From assembly GCF_001748385.1 (NCBI RefSeq), contig NZ_BCLI01000007.1:17043-81042 (forward strand): a stretch of 64,000 nucleotides of DNA. Reading direction: 5' to 3'. Of the stretch, positions 47,503 through 56,797 are shown one piece after another. Source of the stretch: Vulcanisaeta thermophila. Its GTDB lineage: Archaea > Thermoproteota > Thermoprotei > Thermoproteales > Thermocladiaceae. Under the pieces are notes generated by a model. That model saw nothing but the letters and a program-made list of their open reading frames with translations. It did not search any database and had not been told where the DNA came from. How positions within the stretch are numbered: position 1 is the stretch's first letter; every line of letters starts with the position of its first letter. Both the position numbers and the translations under genes were made by a program.

Positions 47503-48701
47503 TGATGAGTATGAGGGAGATTGAGGTAGTGGGTGTGGTTCTTGGTGGTGGTAAGGGTACCAAGATGGAGCCCATAACGCCCTACGTGGATAAGGCATTG
47601 ATAAGGCTCATGGGCAAACCCCTGATTTACTACCCAACAAAGTCCCTAATAGACCTGGGGTTGAGGAGAATATACGTGGTGTCCCGAGACCCCTCGAAAA
47701 TATCCAGCGAACTCAGTAAGTACACGGGCAGCGCTCCCGTGGAGCACATGGCCCAGAGGGGTGATGATATGAGCTCCGCATTGGCCTCAATATACGAGGT
47801 GGCGGGTAAGGGTACGGTTGTTATTTCCTTCGGCGATGTTGTGATGCCCACTGAGGCATATAGACTGGCACTTAATACCCATGTGAACTCTGGTAAGTCG
47901 GTGACGGTACTAATGACACCACTTTCCGACCTACAGGGGTACTTCGAGGTATCAAGCACTGGCGACTCGGTGCTCATAAGTAAGGTGGAGACCCACAGGA
48001 GTGGTTATGCATGGGCTGGGGTCCTGGTTACGGAGGGCGACTTCATAAGGACCCTTCATGATTTAAACGGTGACTTAAACGGGGCACTAATGAAATTTAG
48101 GGGCAACATCAACCTAGCCCTTTGGAGCGGTTGGTTTGTGGACGTGGCATACCCCTGGGATTTACTATCAGCCATTAAGTACCTAATGATGGATATCAAG
48201 GAATCAAGGATAAGCAAGGCCGCGCATATATCGCCGAGGGCCGTGATCGAGGGCCCCGTGATTATTGATGATGAGGCCGTTGTTGATCATGGGGCTACAA
48301 TAAGGGGCCCCGTCTACCTAGGGAGGGGGTCCTACGTTGGTAATAATGCGATTATTAGGAACAACACATCGCTTGAGGAGGACTCCGTGGTAGGGGCCAA
48401 TGCTGAGGTTACGGAGTCCCTCATAGGGCCTAGGGTTACTGTGGGTAGGGGATCCTTCATAGGGAATTCCGTGATTGGTGATGAGGCTGTTATAGAGCCT
48501 GGCGTAGTCACGTTGAGTGTGTTGCCCAGTGGTGTTGAGGTTTCTCACCTAACGCCCGTGATTGTTAAGGGTAAGCAAGTGTCGAAGCTGGGGTTGATAG
48601 CTGGGCCCAGGTGCAGGGTTGGTGCCAACTCCGTGGTCTACCCAGGCTATATAGTGGATGCTAATAAGTACGTACCACCACTTTCAACGCTGCGATCATG
48701 A
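47502..48701 (+). CDS. GlmU-like sugar nucleotidyltransferase/acyltransferase
   Basis: 399 residues. The N-terminal nucleotidyltransferase (VGVVLGGGKGTKMEPIT) deviates from the usual GxGTRL by having GTKM, and a long left-handed hexapeptide helix covers residues 230-390. With glmS directly upstream it probably makes UDP-GlcNAc or a related sugar. GTG 47502 overlaps the glmS stop; ATG 47505 or 47511 are alternatives. Confidence 0.8.
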   Translation: MMSMREIEVVGVVLGGGKGTKMEPITPYVDKALIRLMGKPLIYYPTKSLIDLGLRRIYVVSRDPSKISSELSKYTGSAPVEHMAQRGDDMSSALASIYEVAGKGTVVISFGDVVMPTEAYRLALNTHVNSGKSVTVLMTPLSDLQGYFEVSSTGDSVLISKVETHRSGYAWAGVLVTEGDFIRTLHDLNGDLNGALMKFRGNINLALWSGWFVDVAYPWDLLSAIKYLMMDIKESRISKAAHISPRAVIEGPVIIDDEAVVDHGATIRGPVYLGRGSYVGNNAIIRNNTSLEEDSVVGANAEVTESLIGPRVTVGRGSFIGNSVIGDEAVIEPGVVTLSVLPSGVEVSHLTPVIVKGKQVSKLGLIAGPRCRVGANSVVYPGYIVDANKYVPPLSTLRS

Positions 48702-49603
48702 GCATCACTGCGTACACATCAGATGGGGAGTTGACAAAGGCATTGAGCAATGGGTTTAGGGTATCATTGAATTGTGACTTGGCCCAATGGGCGTGGGGTG
48801 CCCATGAATTATTGATGCTGGTTGATGAGGCAATTGAGAAATGCCCCGGGGATCCAGTACTTAGGTATCTATGGGTTAATTATAGACTTAGGATTGAAAG
48901 GAACATAAAGAACATAGCCCAATTAAAAAACGAGGAGCAAACCCTCAGGAGGTACTTAAGGGAGGCATGCGGTGATACGCTCGTGTGCCTTGCCAATAGG
49001 ATTTATAGGTACGACCAAGCACTCAAGGCAATAATTAATTATTATAGGTTATTGGATAGGTTAAGCGTTCTCGACATTGCCAAGCTGAGCCTTGCGGCTT
49101 ATAGGTATGGCCTGGTGAGTATGGGTATTGAATTACTCAAGGTCCTGGTTAGGATGGGTAGTTATGACCTGGTGCACTTAGCCTTCATATCAATGCTTAA
49201 CCCTCGGTACTGGCCCCTGCACATTACCGTTGATGCCAATCTGCTTAAGATTCTGAATTGGGTGCTTCTCCTCTTTAATGGGCACTATATCATTATGATG
49301 AATAGCCTTGAACATAATTACGTGGTTAGTGACCTGAATATTAATGTGAATGGGAGTAGGCTCGTTAACGATAACTACTACGAGTTCTTAAGTATTGGGG
49401 ACCATTACGTGAATTACCACGTAGTTTCCGAAACCGGCCATGGTGTGTTGTTCATTGGTAATTGGGGTGATGAACCTGTGAATGTGTCCCCTGATTTAGT
49501 AATTAATGAGGGGTCGGTTAAGGGTAGGTTCATTGATGCGGATATTAGGCAATGGGCACCAGGTTTGGTGCTTCCCCATGATTACGTATCCATTAAGTAT
49601 TGA
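48698..49603 (+). CDS. Hypothetical protein in the glmS transcript
   Basis: 301 residues. Residues 1-190 are helical (LAQWAWGAHELLMLVDEAIE, then YRLRIERNIKNIAQL), and residues 200-301 look beta-rich (HYVNYHVVSETGHGVLFIG). It overlaps the GlmU-like gene by four bases. No family is recognised. Confidence 0.55.
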   Translation: MSITAYTSDGELTKALSNGFRVSLNCDLAQWAWGAHELLMLVDEAIEKCPGDPVLRYLWVNYRLRIERNIKNIAQLKNEEQTLRRYLREACGDTLVCLANRIYRYDQALKAIINYYRLLDRLSVLDIAKLSLAAYRYGLVSMGIELLKVLVRMGSYDLVHLAFISMLNPRYWPLHITVDANLLKILNWVLLLFNGHYIIMMNSLEHNYVVSDLNINVNGSRLVNDNYYEFLSIGDHYVNYHVVSETGHGVLFIGNWGDEPVNVSPDLVINEGSVKGRFIDADIRQWAPGLVLPHDYVSIKY

Positions 49604-49606
49604 TTT

Positions 49607-50524
49607 TTACGCGACCCTGGGCGCCAGGTAGAACTGTACGGACCCTATGGCGAAGTCTATTGTGAGCTTGAGCGGCTTGTTGTTGTCGAATTCCAGTGTG
49701 ATGACATCACTTATCTGCTTCATGGGTTTTATGAAGTCTAGGAGCATCTCCACGCTGTAGGTTGCGTCGTGGGATCCCGATACCGTGAACTCATAAAACA
49801 CCTCATCACCACTACTATACGTGGTCTCCAACTCCTTACCACCCTCACCCGACGCTATTAATGAGAATGAGTCCTCCTTAACGGCGAGCCTTATGGAGTC
49901 TGAAATCTCCTCAGCAGCGGATACCAGGTCTACGAATGTGTCCATGTCCATCCTAATCCTCACTGGATAATCCAACTTGGGCTCTGGCACCTCCTCCTCG
50001 GCCACGTTTATTATGGGTATGCCAAACCTCCTGTAGAATCCTCCCTCCCTACCCTTCTTTGTGTATATGGTTATGAGGAATCTATTCTTATTGGTGTCCA
50101 CGCCCAATTCCACCTTATCCCTGGCACTAACCCTCTTGAGTATCTTCTTAACCAGGTCAAAACTAATGCCAATCCTCAACTCACCACTGACTGAGTATTC
50201 CTCCAGGTTAGTGCTGGGTATGTTCAGTATCACCAGTGAAACCTTACTCGGGTCTATGGACTTCAACTTAATGCCCTCACTATCAATGATTATGTTACTC
50301 TCCTGAAGTAGGTTCGCCAATGCCGTGAACACGTACCTAAACTCCTTACCCTTCGGGAACATAATCCTATAAACACCACCACTCTCCACCACGCCACCCT
50401 CCCCACCAGACTCCCCCGCTGCCTCCTCAACCTCGGCCTCGCCCTCCACACCCTCTTCCTCACTCACCTCCTCCGTTTCGCCCTCCTCTTCCTCCTCATC
50501 CCTCCTCGACTCCTCCTCGCTCAT
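49607..50524 (-). CDS. pcn: DNA polymerase sliding clamp (PCNA) with acidic N-terminal tail
   Basis: 305 residues. The clamp fold starts near residue 50 (YRIMFPKGKEFRYVFTALAN) and includes IIIDSEGIKLKSIDPSKVSL and the C-terminal KPLKLTIDFAIGSVQFYLAP. The first 48 residues are mostly Glu, Gly and Ser (MSEEESRRDEEEEEGETEE...), which most PCNAs lack. It is one of the usual crenarchaeal clamp subunits and tethers polymerase and other enzymes to DNA. Divergent from tiaS. Confidence 0.92.
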   Translation of the reverse strand: MSEEESRRDEEEEEGETEEVSEEEGVEGEAEVEEAAGESGGEGGVVESGGVYRIMFPKGKEFRYVFTALANLLQESNIIIDSEGIKLKSIDPSKVSLVILNIPSTNLEEYSVSGELRIGISFDLVKKILKRVSARDKVELGVDTNKNRFLITIYTKKGREGGFYRRFGIPIINVAEEEVPEPKLDYPVRIRMDMDTFVDLVSAAEEISDSIRLAVKEDSFSLIASGEGGKELETTYSSGDEVFYEFTVSGSHDATYSVEMLLDFIKPMKQISDVITLEFDNNKPLKLTIDFAIGSVQFYLAPRVA

Positions 50525-50622
50525 TGAATAACAACCTTACAATAGGCCCTTAAAAAACTTACATAATCAATCCCCCCAGTATTTTTAGAAAGGGATAATA
50601 ATGTAGCCCGTGGTCTAGTCCC

Positions 50623-51891
50623 GTGTACCTCGTAATTGGCGTTGATGATACTGATTGGGAGGGTGGTGGGTGCACTACGTATGTGATGTACTCATTCATA
50701 AAGGCATTGATTAAGGAGTGGGGTGAGGACTTGGTTGTGGGGTTGCCCAGGCTCACTAGGCTTAATCCATACGTGCCCTTCAAGACCAGGGGTAATGCAT
50801 CACTCTCCGTGGTGCTGAACATAGGTGATCACGATCCCAGGGACTTCGTGGAGTTAATGAGTAATGTGGTCCATGAATTAACGGTCGTAAGGGGCAAGAC
50901 AAGCCCTGGTATTGCGTACATCCTACTCAGTGATTTAAAAATCCCCGAGAGGCTTTCCTGGTTTTACCGAAAGACCGTTAGTGACGTGGTCACCAGGGAC
51001 CTGGCGTACAGGGTTGCTGAGAGGGTTGATGCCGTGTTGATTGGTGGTAGGGGCGTCATAGGTGCCCTGGCCTCCCTGGGCTTCGTACCGAGGGACGTCA
51101 CTTACGAATTCACAGCCTATAGGGACCCCTCAAACGATAGGCCGCGCGTAAGCCCTGGGGTTGTGAAGCCCTGGGATGAATCCACGAGGCCCCTAACCTT
51201 CCTAAATATTTACGAAGACCAGGTACTCATTGAGCCCCATGGACCTGACCCAGTACTCTTTGGGGTTAGGGGTGATTCCCCATACCACGTAATGTCCATG
51301 GGTAATTACCTGGCCGAGCTCTACAGCGCCCTGGGCTGGGTGGTTTACGTGACGAACCAGGGCACCGGCGAGAATAGCCGGGAAACCCCCACCCATCAAT
51401 TAATCCCGTACACCCACGTGAGCGTTGTGGGTGTTATTACGCATGTGGAGGTTGATGAGGATGGGCACGCCCACGTTACGTTGGATAATGGTGTCAAGGC
51501 CATTGCATACAGGCACCTCAGGTTGACGGGTAAACTAGTGAAGTGCGTGGGTTGCCTGGTTCATGTGTGGGGTGGCTATAAACCCGGTGTTCACGATGAG
51601 GCACTCTATATTGAGGGGTTCAGGGTCCTGCATGACGCGGTGGTTACAGTAGAGAACCCAAGGTGCCCCAGGTGTGGTGGGCCCATGGAGTCGGTGGGTA
51701 GGGAGGGGATCCTTAGGTGTAAGGTTTGTGGTTTTAGGGATAGAATGCCCAGGATAATCAGAGCAAGGGGCGGCTGGGTCATGGGTACGCCGGTACCCAG
51801 TGAGTATAGGCACTTAATGAAGCCCATTGATAGAGTGGGGCTCGAGGGCTTGGGCCTCTATATTCCTAAACCCTCTCTATGGATTTATTGA
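50623..51891 (+). CDS. tiaS: tRNA(Ile2) agmatinylcytidine synthase TiaS
   Basis: 422 residues with a GTG start. The kinase-like N-terminus is VIGVDDTDWEGGGCTTYV; GVRGDSP, TNQGTGEN, an OB-fold (VSVVGVITHVEVDEDGHAHV) and a zinc ribbon (CPRCGG ... CKVCG) follow in the order known for TiaS. It attaches agmatine to C34 of tRNA-Ile(CAU) so that it reads AUA codons, which this genome uses heavily. Confidence 0.93.
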   Translation: MYLVIGVDDTDWEGGGCTTYVMYSFIKALIKEWGEDLVVGLPRLTRLNPYVPFKTRGNASLSVVLNIGDHDPRDFVELMSNVVHELTVVRGKTSPGIAYILLSDLKIPERLSWFYRKTVSDVVTRDLAYRVAERVDAVLIGGRGVIGALASLGFVPRDVTYEFTAYRDPSNDRPRVSPGVVKPWDESTRPLTFLNIYEDQVLIEPHGPDPVLFGVRGDSPYHVMSMGNYLAELYSALGWVVYVTNQGTGENSRETPTHQLIPYTHVSVVGVITHVEVDEDGHAHVTLDNGVKAIAYRHLRLTGKLVKCVGCLVHVWGGYKPGVHDEALYIEGFRVLHDAVVTVENPRCPRCGGPMESVGREGILRCKVCGFRDRMPRIIRARGGWVMGTPVPSEYRHLMKPIDRVGLEGLGLYIPKPSLWIY

Positions 51892-51944
51892 TTACTATAG
51901 AGAAAGATTTTTAAATGGCACCTTTATTGGGGGCGTGAGGACTT

Positions 51945-52085
51945 ATGGCTATTGAGAGAACCATCGAGAGGAACTCGGTAATTAATGTGACAATTAACCT
52001 CAGGGTTAATGATGTGGGCAATGCACGGATTAAACGGTTGGAACGGTTAATTAAACTTAAACGGTTAATTAACATTGGTCTTTGA
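51945..52085 (+). CDS. Putative 46-residue basic small protein
   Basis: MAIERTIERNSVINVTINLR opens a short frame that ends in a basic helix with repeated RLI-K units. TATA GATTTTTAAATGG lies at 51907-51919, and a GTGAGG precedes the ATG. The VTINLRV strand followed by a helix recalls a ribbon-helix-helix antitoxin start. It overlaps the end of the convergent phosphatase gene. Uncertain. Confidence 0.35.
   Translation: MAIERTIERNSVINVTINLRVNDVGNARIKRLERLIKLKRLINIGL
52033..52072. repeat. AACGGTT repeats
   Basis: AACGGTT occurs at 52033, 52042 and 52060, spaced 9 and 18 bases; the last two extend to AACGGTTAATTAA. It lies in the 3' end of the small frame and the spacer before the phosphatase end. 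It could be a binding site or only reflect the repeated protein helix. Confidence 0.5.
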
Positions 52086-52814
52086 AACCAATTGCTTGTA
52101 AAGTGCCCATAGGAAGTTCGGTAGCTCCTTCTCATCAACCCATAACTTCACAGGTAGGTTTAAGTCGACATTGTATTTATGCCTAACACCCACTGGGTAC
52201 TCCACGAGTCTCATGGCATCCACATCATTCTCCGAATCCCCCAGGTACATAATGGGACCATTAATATTGAGCAACTCCCTGAGCTTGGTAACGGCGTAGC
52301 CCTTATTCACCGGTATTCCTGGGTATATGTCGATGAATGGGTGGTTCTTATACTCAATAACCCTGAATCCCATGTCCCTGGCCCTCTCAATGATCCTCGC
52401 CAGGGCATTCCTGTCAATACTGCCCCTCCTCCAATCAATCGACACACCACCCACTAGGTTACCCACGTGCTTAACCTCAATATACGCACCGCTCCCAACC
52501 AACTCCCTTATTAGGTTTAGGAGGCTTGTAAACCCATCCTGCCATTTAATCAATTCCCCATTAATTATCACGTTACTACCAACCCTAATTTCGAGCCCGT
52601 AAGTGCACGACCAAGCCCTCGCAAAATCCGTCCTCTTTACTAGGAAGTCACAATCCTTGGTGCTTATCACGGCAATGGGTATTAACTTTGATATCTCACT
52701 CAATGCCTCATAAACCTCCCTGGGGGGTTTACTCAATTCCCTCACCACGTCAACAGGGGCTATGGTCCCATCATAATCCGTGAAGAGGGCGGCCACATCC
52801 CTAAGCCACAGCAT
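52065..52814 (-). CDS. HAD-superfamily sugar phosphatase (trehalose-6-phosphatase-like)
   Basis: 249 residues. Motif I is FTDYDGTIAP with the nucleophilic Asp13, motif II ISTKD, and the C-terminal motif YLGDSENDVDAMRLVE; the cap is C2-type. These fit trehalose-6-phosphate or mannosyl-3-phosphoglycerate phosphatases. No synthase is adjacent. Confidence 0.75.
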   Translation of the reverse strand: MLWLRDVAALFTDYDGTIAPVDVVRELSKPPREVYEALSEISKLIPIAVISTKDCDFLVKRTDFARAWSCTYGLEIRVGSNVIINGELIKWQDGFTSLLNLIRELVGSGAYIEVKHVGNLVGGVSIDWRRGSIDRNALARIIERARDMGFRVIEYKNHPFIDIYPGIPVNKGYAVTKLRELLNINGPIMYLGDSENDVDAMRLVEYPVGVRHKYNVDLNLPVKLWVDEKELPNFLWALYKQLVSKTNVN

Positions 52815-52894
52815 TGTGTTTACGTGCCACTTAGTTAATTTAAGTATTATTGATCAACGACATGAGATTTTTAAATTAGTCATCGGGTTTATGC

Positions 52895-54082
52895 ATGATG
52901 TACTTAACAAGGCAGGAAGAGGATGTGCTCAGTGGGAGGTTTGGCGATGTGGTTTCCAGGGCTATGAGTGTCATTGTGAAGGTTGGGGAGGCCCTGGGCG
53001 CTGATAGGCTTGTGGAGGTGGATACGGCCCACGTGGCCGGCGTCTCCTACTTCACAATAGGCGACCCAGGCCTTGAGTACCTCGAGGACCTGGCAAGGAA
53101 CCACGCAAGGTTTAGTGTGTTCACAACCGTCAACCCCATAGGCATGGATGTAATCAATGAATTGGGGGTTGATGAGGAGTTCTCACGTAAGCAGTGGAGG
53201 ATTATAAGTGCGTTGAGGGCCATGGGGGCCAGTTTATGGCTAACCTGCACACCCTATGAGATCCTTAGGATCAGGCCCAGGACGCGCCATGCATGGGCCG
53301 AGTCCAACGCCGTGGCATACATAAACGCCGTCAATGACGCATGGACTGAGAAGCTCCCGGGGCCCTTCGTAATCATGGCAGCAATAACGGGTAGGGTACC
53401 CAGGTACGGGCTGTACACCCTCGAGGGTAGGGTACCCACGCACGAGGTTAGGGTCGACTTTGACGTTAAGGATCCATTAATCGCGGGGCTTGTGGGTAGG
53501 GAGGTAGCGAAGGCTGTGGGTGAGGGAAAACCCTACGTGGTAATGGGGATTCAGGGAATGGCCGTTATTAAGCAATTACTCGCCAGCTACGCGACCTACT
53601 CACCCCACGCCTACATGGTGATCCACGGCATCACACCAAACCACAACACGTACAGGGACCTTATGGATAAGCATGAGGTGTTGACCATAGAGAAGAGAGA
53701 TGTAGAGGTGAGGACTGATTACTCGGGTAGTGTGGATGCCGTTTACCTGGGATGCCCACACTACGGTCTTGAGGAGGTTCTCTCCATAGTGGATTTCGTA
53801 AGGAGGAGGGGTTGGGGGAGGGCTAGGATACCCATTTACGTGGGGACCTCATTATTCGTAATCAACCAATTGGGTAGCGAACTCGTGAACAAACTCAGGG
53901 AGTCCAACATATTCCTAATAACATCGACGTGCCCCGTGGTCTCACCATTCATGAGGGGCAAAGGCATTGGGAGGGTGGCCACGGAATCCGTAAAGCAGAT
54001 GTACTACCTTCCAAAGATGGTCAATATTGATTACGTACCCTGCACTGGGATTGAGTGCCTGGAAATGGCGTTTGGCGGGTGA
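52895..54082 (+). CDS. Aconitase X large subunit (possible phosphomevalonate dehydratase)
   Basis: 395 residues. YLTRQEEDVLSGRFG, HVAGVSYFTIGDPGL, TTVNPIGMD, TCTPYE, AESNAVAYINAV, GCPHYGLEE and TSTCPVVSP are the conserved blocks of the aconitase X (DUF521) catalytic subunit, with cluster-binding cysteines. In several archaea this protein and a DUF126 small subunit dehydrate mevalonate 5-phosphate. No small-subunit gene is adjacent here. TATA GATTTTTAAATTA at 52866-52878 precedes ATG 52895/52898. Confidence 0.87.
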   Translation: MMYLTRQEEDVLSGRFGDVVSRAMSVIVKVGEALGADRLVEVDTAHVAGVSYFTIGDPGLEYLEDLARNHARFSVFTTVNPIGMDVINELGVDEEFSRKQWRIISALRAMGASLWLTCTPYEILRIRPRTRHAWAESNAVAYINAVNDAWTEKLPGPFVIMAAITGRVPRYGLYTLEGRVPTHEVRVDFDVKDPLIAGLVGREVAKAVGEGKPYVVMGIQGMAVIKQLLASYATYSPHAYMVIHGITPNHNTYRDLMDKHEVLTIEKRDVEVRTDYSGSVDAVYLGCPHYGLEEVLSIVDFVRRRGWGRARIPIYVGTSLFVINQLGSELVNKLRESNIFLITSTCPVVSPFMRGKGIGRVATESVKQMYYLPKMVNIDYVPCTGIECLEMAFGG

Positions 54083-54088
54083 TCCCTC

Positions 54089-54523
54089 GTGAAGTACGTG
54101 TCCTTTGATGTGGATGGCGTGTTGGTGGACTCCACAAGCCGATTACTGCTTTGCCAAAATGGGAATGAGGTGGATTGGGATTGCTTCCTCGACTGTGGTA
54201 AGTTATTCATGGATAAGCCCAAGGCTACTAACATAGAGCTGCTAAACCTACTCGTGAAGAGGGGGTTTGGAATCTTAATAGTGACTGGGCGTAGGGAGTA
54301 CATGAGGGATTGCACACTGGCGCAGTTATTGAGTTACGGGGTCACGGGCATAAGGGGCTTATTCATGAGGCCGAATGACAATGACGAACCCGATGCTACG
54401 TATAAATCATCCACACTAGTGAGGCTTTCCAGGGACTTCAACATACTGGTTCACTTCGATGACAACCCCAGCACGGTCATGGAGGTGGTCAAGCACGGTA
54501 TCGACGCCGTCCTAATATCATGA
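54089..54523 (+). CDS. Small HAD-family phosphatase
   Basis: 144 residues with a GTG start. Motif I is SFDVDGVLVDST, motif II ILIVTGRREYM, motif III HFDDNPSTV, with no cap domain, as in polynucleotide-kinase-type or DUF705-like phosphatases. It starts six bases after the aconitase X gene and ends nine before the CobQ-like gene, so the three may be co-transcribed. The substrate is unknown. Confidence 0.7.
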   Translation: MKYVSFDVDGVLVDSTSRLLLCQNGNEVDWDCFLDCGKLFMDKPKATNIELLNLLVKRGFGILIVTGRREYMRDCTLAQLLSYGVTGIRGLFMRPNDNDEPDATYKSSTLVRLSRDFNILVHFDDNPSTVMEVVKHGIDAVLIS

Positions 54524-54532
54524 GGTGAGTCC

Positions 54533-55954
54533 ATGGTCAGGGTAGGTGTCCTAGATGTTAGGGGCTCCATGACCTATTACGAGGAATTACCATTCAATGT
54601 ACGTGTAAGGGATGAAGGCATCATAAGGGATTTAGACGCCCTAGTAATACCACCAGGCTCCCAGGTGGAGTCCAGGGTTCTCGAGAGGCACCCATGGATT
54701 AGTAAGGAGGTTTGGGAATTCGTGGAGAGGGGAGGATTATTAATTGGCGTGTGCTCAGGTCTTCAGTTAATCTCAAAGAAAATAAACCTAAACGTCAAGG
54801 GGGTACCCGCCTACGTGAATGGGCTGGGAATCCTGGACATAACCGTGGAGCCCCTAGTAATAACAGGGCCCGTGAAGGTTAGGATCGTCAGGGAGACCTG
54901 GGCCACCAGGGGCTTACTAAATGAGGAATTACCTGGATGGCACGCACACACCTACGGCAAACTAATAATTAATAATAATGAGGAGATAGTGGGGCTCGCG
55001 TTCACGCACAGGTTCAACTACATGAATAGGGAGTTGGAGACCCCGTCAATGGTTGTGTCGAGTAAGTACAGGGTTTTTGGAACCATGACCCACGGAATAA
55101 TGGGTAGGGACTCACCCATAGTGAGGAATATACTTAATGAGCTGGACTTTCACGGTGACCCCTCGGAACTCTATAGGGAGTTTCACGAGCATGATTGGGC
55201 GGTGGGTACGGGTAATAGGAACTCCGTGGGGATTCCCAGGGTTATTGTTGTGGCTTCAACCATGAGTAATGAGGGAAAGACCCTAATAACCACCGCCGTG
55301 GCCCGCTGCCTCTCAAGGATGGGTTATGAAGTGGGTGTTGCAAAGCTTGGTGGTGATATTAGGGACCTACACCCAAGCCTGTACATCCTTAGGAAACCCT
55401 TTAAACCGTGGATGAGCATAAAGCTAAGGTGGGATAATGCGGAGCTTGGCATCCTAACATGGGATGAGGCCATTAAGGCCCTACCCAGGGTGGATATTCT
55501 CCTGGTTGAGGGAGTTATGGGCCTCTTAACGGGGTCCTCCAGGGACCATGGGGATAGTGTATCATCAACCCTAGGCTTCATCAGGAGGGTTAATGGGGAC
55601 GTTATCATGATAGCCTCGGCATCCCTAGACGGGGTTGAGGGCGCAGTGCTAAGGTTAAGGGCTTACCTTAACCTACTCAGGGAGTTGAACGTGAATATTA
55701 GGTTGGTCATAATAAACGAGGCCTATCACGGCCCAGGGGAGGACAGGGTCCTTGGGGAGTTCACGGGGTATCTAAGGAGCGTGGGAATTAATGCCCTAGT
55801 AATCAATAGGCTGAGGATTAATTCTAAGCCCGAGGAGTTAATGGATCTTAAGGATTATGAGGAGGCCGCGGTCAGAATAGGGGATGAGGGATTATGCAGG
55901 GCATTAGCGGATTCATTGGGTATACAATGGTTACCAGGGCCAGGAAGTCATTAA
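54533..55954 (+). CDS. CobQ/CobB-like protein with swapped domain order
   Basis: 473 residues. Residues 1-215 form a CobQ-type glutamine amidotransferase domain (nucleophile in LIGVCSGLQLISK, histidine in GTMTHGIMG). Residues 225-470 form a P-loop dethiobiotin-synthetase-like domain (VVASTMSNEGKTLITTAVAR, then VAKLGGDIRDLHPS and LLVEGVMGLL). In CobQ the ATPase half comes first, so the order is reversed. The protein may amidate a corrin or another acid. No other cobalamin gene is near. Confidence 0.75.
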   Translation: MVRVGVLDVRGSMTYYEELPFNVRVRDEGIIRDLDALVIPPGSQVESRVLERHPWISKEVWEFVERGGLLIGVCSGLQLISKKINLNVKGVPAYVNGLGILDITVEPLVITGPVKVRIVRETWATRGLLNEELPGWHAHTYGKLIINNNEEIVGLAFTHRFNYMNRELETPSMVVSSKYRVFGTMTHGIMGRDSPIVRNILNELDFHGDPSELYREFHEHDWAVGTGNRNSVGIPRVIVVASTMSNEGKTLITTAVARCLSRMGYEVGVAKLGGDIRDLHPSLYILRKPFKPWMSIKLRWDNAELGILTWDEAIKALPRVDILLVEGVMGLLTGSSRDHGDSVSSTLGFIRRVNGDVIMIASASLDGVEGAVLRLRAYLNLLRELNVNIRLVIINEAYHGPGEDRVLGEFTGYLRSVGINALVINRLRINSKPEELMDLKDYEEAAVRIGDEGLCRALADSLGIQWLPGPGSH

Positions 55955-56681
55955 GCCAGTGAAGCACAATATCGAAAACCACACTGCCCGATACCACGTA
56001 TAGGACGCCGGCAATTACTCCGTAAATGAATATGAGGGCTATTACCGAAACCACGGACGCCAGGTCACTCAGCCCGTAGGTAGCTAAGTAAATGGGTACG
56101 TGGGCCAATGCAAAATAAAGGGCGCTAATGATTATTGCCACGTAGGATACCCTAAGCGCCCCAAACGCATTATCAATACTGGTGACCTGCCTGGGTAGTA
56201 ATCTACCTAGGATGAAGCCCCTAAATATTAACTCCTCACTAATGGCCACGGGGAACAATGAATAAAGTATAATGAGGTAATCAGTGATGCCACCAATGGG
56301 CAGTAGGGATAGGGGGAAGGCACCACTTATTAATAGCCAGGTTATCATTAATGATGGGGTGAGGACCGTGGGAACTACGTACGGATGCCTGGGCCTCCAC
56401 GTCAAGCCCAGCTCCTCCTTAATCCTTCCTAAACTCCTACGGTGAATAATCAGCAACGCTACCACCAAGGCGTATAGGTATGGCGCCAGGTCACCGAGGC
56501 CGAAGGTTGATAACGCACTTACGGGATTCTTAATTACCGACGATAATTGGGACGTTATGGATGATTGAATATCATATGGCGTGCCCGTGGTTATGTGGGG
56601 CATGAAGGTCAGTAATACGGGTATGAATATTATTGCGAAGAGTACCGATGGCCAAACCGCATCATTTACGTACCTACCCAT
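55872..56681 (-). CDS. CPBP-family intramembrane metalloprotease
   Basis: 269 residues with about eight membrane segments. The CPBP/CAAX motifs are all present: ISEELIFRGFILGR (EExxxR), ALYFALAHVP (FxxxH) and VLHWLNDFLA (HxxxN/D). The role may be prenyl-protein processing or peptide handling. Its last 83 bases overlap the end of the CobQ-like gene on the other strand. Confidence 0.85.
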   Translation of the reverse strand: MGRYVNDAVWPSVLFAIIFIPVLLTFMPHITTGTPYDIQSSITSQLSSVIKNPVSALSTFGLGDLAPYLYALVVALLIIHRRSLGRIKEELGLTWRPRHPYVVPTVLTPSLMITWLLISGAFPLSLLPIGGITDYLIILYSLFPVAISEELIFRGFILGRLLPRQVTSIDNAFGALRVSYVAIIISALYFALAHVPIYLATYGLSDLASVVSVIALIFIYGVIAGVLYVVSGSVVFDIVLHWLNDFLALVTIVYPMNPLMPCIIPHPLF

Positions 56682-56797
56682 TGGGCTGGGATTGATTGGG
56701 TATTAATAATTCATTCTCTCCATCAAAACAAACCCTAATACTCAGCATCCCCTGGGGAAAACGCCTAATAAATTAGTTAGTTTAAATTGGTTCTGTA

